Part shown: positions 8,701-16,202 of the stretch, one piece after another
How the letters are laid out: each line of letters opens with the position of its first letter
How positions within the stretch are numbered: position 1 is the first letter of the stretch
Source: Bacillus sp. J37
GTDB lineage: Bacteria; Bacillota; Bacilli; Bacillales; Bacillaceae
Assembly (NCBI RefSeq): GCF_000518865.1
Contig: NZ_JAEK01000041.1
Location: 4,659-48,853 of the forward strand
Length of the DNA stretch: 44,195 nt
Direction of reading: 5' to 3'
Notes under the pieces: model-generated
The model's input: only the letters and a program-made list of their open reading frames with translations
Database searches by the model: none
Told to the model about the DNA's origin: nothing
Program-made: the position numbers and the translations under genes

Positions 8701-8914
8701 GTTGAAGTAACGCTTCAGAATCTTCGCTTTGATTTTCTCTAAGGTATTTTAGTGCTTTTCTTGTAATGGTAGATATGTATGATGAAAGAACTTTTCTTGC
8801 TTCTTCAACGTCGAGCTTTTCTTTTCCTAGTTCATATGTATCATTATCTAGTTCAATTAGTTCGTTTTTAAGTTTTTTGTTTATTATTTCTTCGTAGATT
8901 CCTTGTTTTAGCAT
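5765..8914 (-). CDS. PLD-like nuclease / DEAD-box helicase / DUF3427 fusion
   Basis: A 1049-residue protein. A helical lead-in (1-120) precedes a phospholipase-D-like domain (about 140-290) with H226-x-K228 (LHAKAYLF) followed by GSSNLS. A superfamily 2 helicase follows: Walker A ATGVGKT at 352-358, DEFH at 447-450, TATPE at 473-477, and motif VI as QQLGRGLR near 660. The C-terminal 300 residues fit DUF3427. Only one HxK motif is seen, so the PLD part would act as a dimer. GAGGTG lies 5 nt before the ATG. Such proteins are common in phage-defence islands, likely as ATP-driven DNA translocases/nucleases. An imperfect GGATAA/TTATCC pair sits at 8927-8948 upstream. Confidence 0.85.
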   Translation of the reverse strand: MLKQGIYEEIINKKLKNELIELDNDTYELGKEKLDVEEARKVLSSYISTITRKALKYLRENQSEDSEALLQQIKICNEIIELLSIKLEDEEFKSLQIEEEGEVLTSIYSRLNSIKSIRKDKVVRPVTPISQSSLFTGSNYEPNMLGELKKEILTANQIDMLVSFIKWSGVRCIIEEFKEFTDRGGALRVITTSYMEATDFKAIEELSKLSNTEIKVSYDVERTRLHAKAYLFKRDTGFTTAYIGSSNLSNPALTSGLEWNLKVTEKDSFDIVRKFEATFESYWNDKEFQLFDPQNQQDQELLRKALSKKQMDRKDFHFVFDIRPFHYQKEILEKLEVERKVFGRYKNLVVAATGVGKTVISAFDFKRFYTSNQNRARFLFVAHREEILKQSLDTFRGILKDPNFGEMLVGNHVPSSLDTLFTSIQSFNSKKLYEKTTCDFYDYIIIDEFHHAAAESYQRLLNHYNPKILLGLTATPERMDGKDILHYFDHTIAAEMRLTEAVNQKLLSPFQYFCVSDTVDLSKLKWSRKGYDVKELENVYTSNDMRSTQIIKSIDKYVTSINDVKGLGFCVSIEHAKYMADYFNQSGIPSIALHGNVSQALRSEAQDMLTTSKINFIFVVDLYNEGVDIPDVNTILFLRPTESLTVFLQQLGRGLRLAEGKECLTVLDFIGQAHKEYNFEEKFRALLGKTKHSIEHYVENGFFNLPKGCFVQLEKQAKEYILRNIKSSANTKGNLISKMKYFEQDTGLHLNLNNFLRHYNLSLYDFYGKNRDRSFTRFMVHADVKENFEVEDEKFITSRLANFFHLNSAKLINFYIRYINGGLAETEEERLMLSMFYYTFYQHHPQKQGFSSIEDGLSAIFSIKEFKNEIVEILEYLYSSLETMEIENEFDFPCPLTVHSRYSTAQVLAALGYFNENASPSFREGVKFFKEKNLDVFFTTLNKSEKDFSPSTLYDDYAINETLFHWQTQSKVAEGSETANRYRTHKKTGHKLALFVREYKKEHGLTSSFIFLGLVDYVKHTGSKPVSFVWELHEEMPSYLVPRANKNIL

Positions 8915-9295
8915 CGGGGCACCTCGGATAAAAAATACTTGTTATCCTTATATTAGCAGAAACTGATAAATTTAGTTAATATGTCCTGGTTTATTTGAGT
9001 AAAAACGAATTGAAAAGTAATAGTAAAAAATTATTTGAGGAGTAAATGGAAAATAACTCAGTTTCTTTTGAGATTACATTAATAAAATGAAAAATAAAAT
9101 ATCTACTAGAAATCCAGTACAGAATACCTTTGGATGGTAACCCTGTCCTGGTTTTTAGATACTGGTGGTCGGGGTCGAACTGAAATTCCTAAAAAATAAA
9201 AAAAAATCCTATTATCGTTTTGTATAAATGTTACTAATAAATGGATACCTTTGTTTCTTAGTTTTTTATTTCTTCTGTATATATTGATTACAAGA
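8915..9295. other. Intergenic stretch between helicase and Vsr-like genes
   Basis: It contains the helicase promoter region and an inverted repeat, GGATAA and TTATCC, at 8927-8948. A stretch at 9163-9180 looks, on the minus strand, like a tRNA 3' end with ACCACCA but has no matching T-stem. No gene is supported. Confidence 0.4.
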
Positions 9296-10183
9296 TCAAT
9301 AGGCCTGAATGCCAAATTTAAGCAACTTCTTAGGCAATACATCATCCAAATTTTTAATATCATCATCATTTAACTCTATTAAATTAAATCCATACTTCTG
9401 ATAAATTTTTATCTTCTCTTGTTTTCTTTCTTTATACTTCTCATCATTTTCCAAACCCCAAAATTCAATATATACCTTTCCAACAGGTAAGTAAAAGTCA
9501 CAGTAAACATCTTCTTCAACCGGAAGTTTTCTCTCAAATGCATGTACGATTTCAGACATATAAAGCCAATTGTCAATTAACATCTCAGCTCTTGAACGTA
9601 CATAATGACCATCAGCAGTTCTAAGCTTAGCTTCAAACTTTTCTCTAAATCCTATGTTAGATTGATTATTCTCAGGTTTCTCCTCTGTAGATGCTTCACC
9701 TTGTATCTCTTTCATTGAATTGATAATACTTTTTTTAGATAATATACCTGGATTCCAGCAAACATAGGGAATCCCTGTCTTATCATATTCAAATTGCTCT
9801 CCGCCCATTAGCTTACCAAGTGGAGTAACTAACCATCCTTTTACTCCTTTTTGGATTAAACCTAGTTCCGATAGAATGGGATTAATTCTAAACTTTGATA
9901 TACCAAAGTGGCTTCCTAAAGCAGTTGAGGTTAAAAGTTTTGGATTAAGATTTTCTGTTTTAAAAATGGAATCATCTTTGAAATCTACACTCCAAGCAAT
10001 ATAAGCCCCAAATTTAGGGTGGGATTTTACTATCCCCCCCTTTTCTTTACCTTTATCAGTTAGATTCCAGTTATCTTCTTCTCTAATTACTAATCCACTC
10101 TCTGACAATAATTTAAAAACTTCCTTTGCAGGTAGTTGTATTTCCTTAGAGAGGGCTGTTGTAGATAAATACTTTTTTGACAT
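9296..10183 (-). CDS. HTH plus Vsr-like/PD-(D/E)xK nuclease domain protein
   Basis: A 295-residue protein. Residues 1-50 and 85-125 look like two winged-helix repeats (STTALSKEIQLPAKEVFKLL; STALGSHFGISKFRINPIL). The C-terminal 110 residues look like a restriction-endonuclease fold of the Vsr-like type: R-SRAEMLIDNWLY, then DVYCDFYLP and VYIEFWG as the D...E pair, then K-ERKQEKIKIYQKYG and FNLIELNDDD. It would bind DNA through the N-terminus and cut with the C-terminus; the target is unknown. GGGAG lies 6 nt before the ATG. It is separated by 115 nt from the HNH gene, so it may be a separate unit of the island. Confidence 0.7.
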   Translation of the reverse strand: MSKKYLSTTALSKEIQLPAKEVFKLLSESGLVIREEDNWNLTDKGKEKGGIVKSHPKFGAYIAWSVDFKDDSIFKTENLNPKLLTSTALGSHFGISKFRINPILSELGLIQKGVKGWLVTPLGKLMGGEQFEYDKTGIPYVCWNPGILSKKSIINSMKEIQGEASTEEKPENNQSNIGFREKFEAKLRTADGHYVRSRAEMLIDNWLYMSEIVHAFERKLPVEEDVYCDFYLPVGKVYIEFWGLENDEKYKERKQEKIKIYQKYGFNLIELNDDDIKNLDDVLPKKLLKFGIQAY

Positions 10184-10298
10184 TACAATCTCCCTATATA
10201 ATTACTTGTTATTTATACTATCGGTGTTATTTCCATTTTTTTAAATATTTGTTAATAAAAATCCCTATGTATTTTTCTTTTAAATCTATTCTAAAATT

Positions 10299-11288
10299 TC
10301 ATTTAGGCAACCAGATCGTATCAAACCCATTTTTAATCGAATAATCATATAGCATAATAATCTTTTTAGACTTATAATTATTCATTAAAGTCGTAATACT
10401 TGTTTCATCTTTGCTATCACTTAATGTCTGGTTCCTATCAATAATTAATTCAAGATAACTTCTCGTTGGTAATTTGTCACTTTTGGAACTATTACATTTA
10501 TTACATGCTAATACAAGATTCCAAATTTGGTCTGACTGAACAAATGACCATGGGATGAAATGATCGACGTGAGTTTCCCTTTTACTCTCAGATAATTTCT
10601 TTCCACAATAGAAACATTCTGCTTGAAAATAAGTTAATAGTATTTTCTCGAAAGGCTTTAGCGTAGAACGCTTTGCAATGCTCTCTACCTTACCTAAAAG
10701 ATAATTAATACTCGGTACTTCATTTAGTTGTTCAATCATTGCTGCCATATGGTAATTTGTCAGGTTCACAATAAGTCTTTGATAGTTCAACATAAATGCT
10801 TGAACAGAAGGGTTTAGTTTTAAGACCTCTTTTTTATGATTAAACGCATAAAAGCTTCCTCTTGTATCCCCATAAAGTGCACCATATACATTTATTTTCA
10901 CTGTAGTCTTAATTTTATTAACAAGCTTTATCTGTAAAGAGTCATCAATCTTATCAAAAATCATTTCAGAAGGAATCCCGTTTTTGATTTGTTCTTCTTT
11001 TATGATTGAAACAACTCTAGCGGTTTTCCCGCTGTTTTGATTTAACAAATTATGATGAACGATTAAATTCCAATAGATCTTAGTAAATGAGTAGGCTAGC
11101 TGATCATAGGTAAGTTCAATATCTTCATTTACTTGATATAAATTTTCTATTAATGCTTTGATAAGCGCGAATTTATATGTAGAGGATTTGACAGATTTGC
11201 TGGATAAAACGATGGTGAATATTCTCCATATGTCCTCATCGGTTAGGTAAGTCTCTTTTAGCTCTCCAATTTTTAATTTATGACTCAA
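10299..11288 (-). CDS. HNH endonuclease
   Basis: A 329-residue protein with a ~220-residue helical N-terminal region of unknown family. The HNH motif lies at about 220-270: CFYCGKKL, then THVDHFIPWS, then LVLACNKCNSSKSDKLP. The four cysteines form the usual zinc knuckle and the central H-x-D-H-F the catalytic part. The start is TTG at 11288 with AGGAGGAG immediately upstream. It is the last gene of a four-gene minus-strand operon (18-nt gap to the MazG-like gene) with McrB/McrC-like genes upstream. It is likely the second nuclease of that system. Confidence 0.85.
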   Translation of the reverse strand: MSHKLKIGELKETYLTDEDIWRIFTIVLSSKSVKSSTYKFALIKALIENLYQVNEDIELTYDQLAYSFTKIYWNLIVHHNLLNQNSGKTARVVSIIKEEQIKNGIPSEMIFDKIDDSLQIKLVNKIKTTVKINVYGALYGDTRGSFYAFNHKKEVLKLNPSVQAFMLNYQRLIVNLTNYHMAAMIEQLNEVPSINYLLGKVESIAKRSTLKPFEKILLTYFQAECFYCGKKLSESKRETHVDHFIPWSFVQSDQIWNLVLACNKCNSSKSDKLPTRSYLELIIDRNQTLSDSKDETSITTLMNNYKSKKIIMLYDYSIKNGFDTIWLPK

Positions 11289-11306
11289 TCCTTCTCCTCC
11301 TGTTTT

Positions 11307-11630
11307 TTAATCATCTACATCAATTAGAAAGATTTTTTCCTGGAATCCACCTCGCTTTATGTGTTTTTTCTTGCGAATCTCTTCAACTGTTTCAAAATTA
11401 GAACCGTGAACTTCTGCCAAACTATGTATGATTTCTAGTACATCAGCAAGTTCTTCAAGAGCTTGACCATCTGTATCTCCTTCAATATATTCGTTAATCT
11501 CTTCATATAATTTTGTTCGTAACTCTTTTATATATTCACCTTCATTTAATTGTTTTGTCCTATATTCTTTACCTGATGACTTAATGATTTCAGGTATTTT
11601 ATCTCTGACGAGCTTGTTATAAATTTGCAT
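11307..11630 (-). CDS. MazG-fold nucleotide pyrophosphohydrolase (phosphoribosyl-ATP-PPase-like)
   Basis: A 107-residue all-alpha NTP pyrophosphatase. It has YNKLVRDKIPEII at the start, then the metal-binding E-E-x-x-E-like pattern KLYEEINEYIEG and EELADVLEIIHSLAE. It belongs to the HisE/MazG-like superfamily, but its place is not histidine biosynthesis. ATG 11630 is used because GGGGTGG lies 5 nt upstream; a GTG three codons earlier overlaps it. The gene is wedged between the McrC-like nuclease (23-nt gap) and the HNH gene (18-nt gap), so a role in the same system, perhaps altering nucleotide pools or a signal nucleotide, is inferred. Confidence 0.8.
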   Translation of the reverse strand: MQIYNKLVRDKIPEIIKSSGKEYRTKQLNEGEYIKELRTKLYEEINEYIEGDTDGQALEELADVLEIIHSLAEVHGSNFETVEEIRKKKHIKRGGFQEKIFLIDVDD

Positions 11631-11653
11631 TGATCCCACCCCATTTGTGTTAA

Positions 11654-13141
11654 TTAAAATATTCTTTCAATCCAGTCCTTAAACATTTCATTACTTTCTC
11701 CAGGTGAAAAACAAAACGCCCCCATTTTATATCTCCTTTGAAATCCAACATCATAAAAATCCTTATCACTCGTCATAAAACATTCCGTAGGCGTTAAAAT
11801 GTAAACCTCTTGTACGACCCTCATATCATCTACTCTTGCCAAAATCCCATCCCTGTACTTATGCATCTCACCAAGAGCCATAGGAAGGTTTGAAGGAATT
11901 CGATATTTAGGGTCCATAACGTACAGCTGATTCTGGTATTCAATGACGATATCCGGAATCATTCTTTGCGTATATGAGTAGTATGGTTTTGTATTAAATT
12001 GAATAATCTTCTGGTAGATTAACTTGCCACCATTTTTAAGGTTTATCACACTTTCTTTGTTTTCAGATAAGCGTAAGAAATAATAATTGTCTTTTTTGGT
12101 GAATAACTCCGTAGGATCATTTAATTGGCCAAGTTCTCGTAGTGTACGAATGATCTGCATGAAGCACCACATTTCATACAACAAATAGGTGTCTTTTAAA
12201 CTCAGCTTTTGTTCGATATCAAAAGTAATGGTTTTAAACTGATAAAGTGACAGAAACCATTGATACCACAGTCTGTATACAGGGTGTTTTCGAAACACTT
12301 GAGTGATTTTTATTGGACCTGAAATTGGACTTAGTCCTTGTAGGAATTCTGCTTTTTTCCAAAGGCTTATCCAATCCAGATATTGAGTAGCTTTCTTTTG
12401 AATGTCATTATCATTTATAAGTCTGTAGGTTTTTAATAAAGTTTCTAATTCAATTAGCTGTAATAGAATGACTCTGTTTTCGTAAACATTGTAGGTTTCT
12501 TCTACTTTTGTTATTTGGATGTGACTTGGGAGTTTTGTTGGTGTACCTCCAAAGCTTTCACCATATCGTTCCAACCATGCAATGCTCCTTGGTGTAACAG
12601 ACTTCACACGTTCACGTCTCATTAAAACTTCTTCTTTGCGAAGAATTCTTAACGGATGTGCGTCTATTTTCTGAAATGTATTTCTTAGATTATAGATGGA
12701 AGATTCAATGTACATCCACTGTAACATGGAGCATTCTCTTGTGTACCCGTTCGCTGATATGTTCGTTTCCAATCCAGATTGTTGAAAACAAATGCTTGCT
12801 TCTTTTAATAAATCGTCTAAAAGGTACTTGTATTGCTGCTCAGTTAATTTACGATGATCGGTATAAACATAGTTTTCAATGTTATCTTCAGCTTCTTGAG
12901 TGCTGATCGTAAATGAAACAAGTCCACTTTGAAAAGGTGTTTCAAAGACTCCTTCCCAGCCTTCTTGTGTTTTTGTCATTAATAGTGAGAGGTGCATCAT
13001 TTTAAATTGGAATGTGGTCTTGGCACGTGTTCTCCATCTATAGATTTTTGCTTCTTCTAGATAGACCTTACTAAGTGACACCCAATTTTTTTGATGATCG
13101 TCCCATGCGGTTATGTTAACGCCAGAATTGAGTGGAGCCAT
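11654..13141 (-). CDS. McrC-like DUF2357 / PD-(D/E)xK nuclease
   Basis: A 495-residue protein. The first ~300 residues fit DUF2357-type proteins (LPSHIQITKVEETYNVYENRV in the middle). The C-terminus holds a PD-(D/E)xK nuclease core: PDIVIEY followed by YVMDPKYRIP, with the D-x-K at about residue 425. The gene overlaps the end of the McrB-like AAA+ gene by 26 nt, and GAGAGGA lies 11 nt before the ATG. Pairing of such a nuclease with a McrB-type motor is the known architecture of type IV restriction systems and their relatives. What DNA mark it recognises cannot be told. Confidence 0.8.
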   Translation of the reverse strand: MAPLNSGVNITAWDDHQKNWVSLSKVYLEEAKIYRWRTRAKTTFQFKMMHLSLLMTKTQEGWEGVFETPFQSGLVSFTISTQEAEDNIENYVYTDHRKLTEQQYKYLLDDLLKEASICFQQSGLETNISANGYTRECSMLQWMYIESSIYNLRNTFQKIDAHPLRILRKEEVLMRRERVKSVTPRSIAWLERYGESFGGTPTKLPSHIQITKVEETYNVYENRVILLQLIELETLLKTYRLINDNDIQKKATQYLDWISLWKKAEFLQGLSPISGPIKITQVFRKHPVYRLWYQWFLSLYQFKTITFDIEQKLSLKDTYLLYEMWCFMQIIRTLRELGQLNDPTELFTKKDNYYFLRLSENKESVINLKNGGKLIYQKIIQFNTKPYYSYTQRMIPDIVIEYQNQLYVMDPKYRIPSNLPMALGEMHKYRDGILARVDDMRVVQEVYILTPTECFMTSDKDFYDVGFQRRYKMGAFCFSPGESNEMFKDWIERIF

Positions 13142-15362
13142 ATCGCTCTAATTCCTCTCTCATGCGATCTATATGTTTAAAAGTCTGAGATCCCTCGCCA
13201 AATTGCTGGGAAAATAAGTTTGCTAGTGTATCTAATAAATTAGAAATTCGTTCATCTCCTCTAATCTTAGGGATGACCTTTTCAGCTACCACACGATCAA
13301 GTGCAACTAGAGGCTCCATTTGCAGCTCCTCTGGCAACATACTATTTTTATATAATTTGCGGATCATTTCATTCATTGTGCGATAGCCAAAGTGCAGGTC
13401 GTATTTTGTAAGATTTCGATGGATCTCTAATAATAAATCCCATTCTGTTTGGACCGTTTTCTTGAATTTATCTTCTAATCGCTCCCAGAAGCTTGAAAAA
13501 TCAACATCTGATAGCGTCATAACAAAGGAGCGATCTAGCACTTTGTCAGAAATGCTATGGGTTGTTTCATCCACATTAATTGTCCCAATGACATAAAAGT
13601 TGTGCGGGATTTCGATCGTTTTAGGCACATCCTTAAGATCATAGATATTGTGTAGTGGAATTGGCTTTCTTGATTCAACCGCACTTAAATAGTCACTTAA
13701 ATAATACTCAACACGAGCTAGGTTCATCTCATCTAATACTATAAAATGTGGTTTGTCTTTTTCTTCATTTGCCTGCAGCAGCATATCTAGAAACTCTGTT
13801 CTCATATAGCGTTTTTCAAACGAACTGTAATAGCCAAATAGGGATGTCGCATCCATCCAATCTGGTCTAACTGGAACGATTTTTAGGTATGGATTTTCCT
13901 CGCTATAATCAAGTCCGTAAACGGCATTGGCAAATACACGGCATAGTTGAGTTTTACCTGTGCCGGAAATGCCGCTTAAGATGACAAAATGCTTGTCATC
14001 AAGACTTGTTAGGTTTAGGTAAAAATCTCTTATGATATCAAGCGAGAATGTGAAACCGCTTTGTTCAACTAGGTCCAGGATGTTTGTGAAGTCGAACGAA
14101 CTCTCCAATTCAGGAGCGAACTCTTCCTCCTCTTCTTCAGACGGACCGGATGTTTGAACTCCTTTTGGAAAGGTTAGAAACTCAGTCGTATCTGCAAAAA
14201 TAGCCGCCGCCACCACGAGACGTTCTTTAATTTTAGCCATAGGTTCTGTAAAGCCTTCGTCAACACCTTTATAGGTCCCTACATAAAATGAATTATTAGC
14301 ACTTAAAATAAAGTTATGATTCTTTAATTTTTCAACTGAATTTTCCTGGTAAATTTGATTTTCATTGTTTTGATTAAATTTACCTCGATGATAGAAAGCC
14401 TTTTTAATATACCAGTCATAATCGGTTTGATTACCCAGCTTTCGGATTCGATGAAATATTTGGCCGTAGTTGCCAATAAATATACCTATTGATTCATGTG
14501 GATCACGAGTAAAGTATCCAATATGTCCTTCCGTTATTAACTGATCTTGATCATAAATGTAAAACATCTGTTTATAGTCATTTGTTTTTACCTTTTTAAC
14601 TTCTTGATCAAAAATGACTCGGTACGTTTTCGAGAAAAGTTTTATGTCAAAAGGATCTGTTCCTTCTTGGATTCTCTTAATCAATAACATGGCATTACTA
14701 TGTTCAGTAGCTTCTCTTTCTAATACAGAACGAACTGGAGTTAGTTTCTGATATGTATCCCAAAGGTCGTCAACAATCTCATCTTCTTCTATCAATCCTT
14801 CTAACGGTACAATTCTCCCAAAATTAATTGTTGGCTTTCGTTTATTTTTTATGTATTGCCAAATGATATCCGTAAACTCGTGTTTATCAATAAAGATCCT
14901 GTTTTCTTCATTCGTAAAGATTTGAAGATCTTCATCGAGTTCTTGTACCATACTCTTAAGCTCGTGAATCTGAGATCGTTTCGATAAAACCCAAAATGGG
15001 TAAAAATCAGAGCTCATCACCATACGAATTTCACGTGATGCTAAATGAAACTCAAGTTTAAGGATAAATAATGGACTTTCATATAATTTCTCATCAATTA
15101 ATTCCACGAATCCCTTGTTTCCGTAATGTTGTTTCTTTTCTGCGTATTTAGGATTCTTTGAATCTGTAATCGTTGTTTTTATAGTTTGTTCATGTGTATG
15201 TATTTTTAACTGTAGTAAATAAGAATCACGCTCACTGTATTTTGCGATAAACGAATCCATGATTCTTCTTGCTAATGGCTGGACTTCGTCCAGGATTCGT
15301 TGATTTCTTATTGTTGTATCTTCTATGTTCATAATATCAACTAAATTGTTTGCTTGGATCAT
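13116..15362 (-). CDS. McrB-like AAA+ ATPase with large N-terminal region
   Basis: A 748-residue protein. Its first ~440 residues have no domain I recognise and end in an acidic linker of consecutive glutamates. The AAA+ part has Walker A (GISGTGKTQLC) near 462-470, Walker B (FIVLDEMNLARVEYY), and the McrB-type sensor region IGTINVDETTHSISDKVLDRS. It would form the hexameric motor that drives the nuclease encoded next, with a 26-nt overlap. ATG 15362 is preferred, with AGGA 10 nt upstream; a GTG three codons earlier is too close to that site. A promoter lies at 15407-15435. The absence of a recognisable modified-base-reader domain leaves specificity open. Confidence 0.85.
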   Translation of the reverse strand: MIQANNLVDIMNIEDTTIRNQRILDEVQPLARRIMDSFIAKYSERDSYLLQLKIHTHEQTIKTTITDSKNPKYAEKKQHYGNKGFVELIDEKLYESPLFILKLEFHLASREIRMVMSSDFYPFWVLSKRSQIHELKSMVQELDEDLQIFTNEENRIFIDKHEFTDIIWQYIKNKRKPTINFGRIVPLEGLIEEDEIVDDLWDTYQKLTPVRSVLEREATEHSNAMLLIKRIQEGTDPFDIKLFSKTYRVIFDQEVKKVKTNDYKQMFYIYDQDQLITEGHIGYFTRDPHESIGIFIGNYGQIFHRIRKLGNQTDYDWYIKKAFYHRGKFNQNNENQIYQENSVEKLKNHNFILSANNSFYVGTYKGVDEGFTEPMAKIKERLVVAAAIFADTTEFLTFPKGVQTSGPSEEEEEEFAPELESSFDFTNILDLVEQSGFTFSLDIIRDFYLNLTSLDDKHFVILSGISGTGKTQLCRVFANAVYGLDYSEENPYLKIVPVRPDWMDATSLFGYYSSFEKRYMRTEFLDMLLQANEEKDKPHFIVLDEMNLARVEYYLSDYLSAVESRKPIPLHNIYDLKDVPKTIEIPHNFYVIGTINVDETTHSISDKVLDRSFVMTLSDVDFSSFWERLEDKFKKTVQTEWDLLLEIHRNLTKYDLHFGYRTMNEMIRKLYKNSMLPEELQMEPLVALDRVVAEKVIPKIRGDERISNLLDTLANLFSQQFGEGSQTFKHIDRMREELERYGSTQFWR

Positions 15363-15406
15363 GAGTGTCACTTCCTAACATTTATGTAAATATCCCTATT
15401 ACTATT

Positions 15407-15435
15407 TTAATACATTAAAATCTGAATTTTAACAA
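15407..15435 (-). promoter_or_regulatory. Promoter of the McrB-like operon
   Basis: On the minus strand: -35 TTGTTA (15435-15430), a 17-nt spacer, -10 TATTAA (15412-15407). It lies about 45 nt upstream of the start codon. The rest of 15440-15775 shows no gene. Confidence 0.45.
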
Positions 15436-15778
15436 AATCTCAGAATATTTGTGGAGAAAAGCTCATTTTATTAATTAGATTGCTAGATTACATTTATAAA
15501 CGTCAATTAATTAAAAATTGATGCTTTGAGATAGTACACCTAGAACTATTTTTCTAGTAATTTTCCTTAGGGAGATTCACATTCTCATCTAAATTCAGAT
15601 TTTCGAATCAAAAAATGTGTTCCCCTTTCTCACTGTTTCACTTTTTTACACTAGTTGTAAAGCTCACGAAAACCCTTCTAATGTTCTTTAGGAAAAATCT
15701 CTATTGAATGAATTTTGCTTACTCACACGAAACAAAACAACTGTGCTAAAACAAAACTCACTATTCACGGCAAAGAAA

Positions 15779-15800
15779 AAACCCTAATAATTAAGGGTTT
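15779..15800 (-). terminator. Terminator of the DUF2075/MazG pair
   Basis: AAACCCT pairs with AGGGTTT, followed on the minus strand by a T-run (TTTTTTCTTT). It lies 60 nt after the MazG-like gene. Confidence 0.75.
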
Positions 15801-15859
15801 AACATGTACTTATATCCTAAGTAACTTCTATGTATAAGCTGGGAGCCGGATCTCTTTTT

Positions 15860-16198
15860 TTACAAATCAGTGTATTTTGTTTTACTCCCATATGCTTTCT
15901 CAACTGGATATTTCTCAATATTTTTTTGTACCTTATGTTCAATAGCTTCCACAAGATCAATACCTGTTTCATTAGCAAATAATAATGCATAAATAACAAT
16001 ATCAGCTAATTCATCCTTTAAATTTTCAACGTTTTTTTCAACAGCTTCTTCACTTGTTTTCCATTGAAAATTTTCAAGTAATTCACTTGCTTCTAATGAT
16101 ATCGATACAGCTAAATCTTTTGGATTATGAAACTGTTGCCAGTCACGCTCATCTCTAAATGCTAAAACCATTTCTGTTAATCGTTTAAGTTCACTCAT
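15860..16198 (-). CDS. MazG-like nucleotide pyrophosphohydrolase
   Basis: A 112-residue all-alpha NTP-PPase of the dCTPase/RS21-C6 type. It has FRDERDWQQFHNPKDLA, then ISLEASELLENFQW and the ELADIVIYALLFANETG helix, giving the four-carboxylate metal site (E-x-x-E ... E-x-x-D). The family hydrolyses (d)NTPs to monophosphates. ATG 16198 has AGGTG 6 nt upstream and starts 4 nt after the stop of the DUF2075 gene, so the two are translationally coupled. It is a different MazG subtype from that at 11307-11630. Confidence 0.85.
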   Translation of the reverse strand: MSELKRLTEMVLAFRDERDWQQFHNPKDLAVSISLEASELLENFQWKTSEEAVEKNVENLKDELADIVIYALLFANETGIDLVEAIEHKVQKNIEKYPVEKAYGSKTKYTDL

Positions 16199-16202
16199 AT
16201 TA

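Noticed and set aside
9163-9180. tRNA-like 3' end (minus strand GTTCGACCCCGACCACCA) that could mark an attachment site of the defence island
   Set aside because: No T-stem, anticodon arm or acceptor partner is present upstream, and no second copy was seen at the other island edge.
9106-9369. 87-codon minus-strand frame after the Vsr-like gene
   Set aside because: Much of it is the Vsr-like gene read in another frame; no ribosome site.
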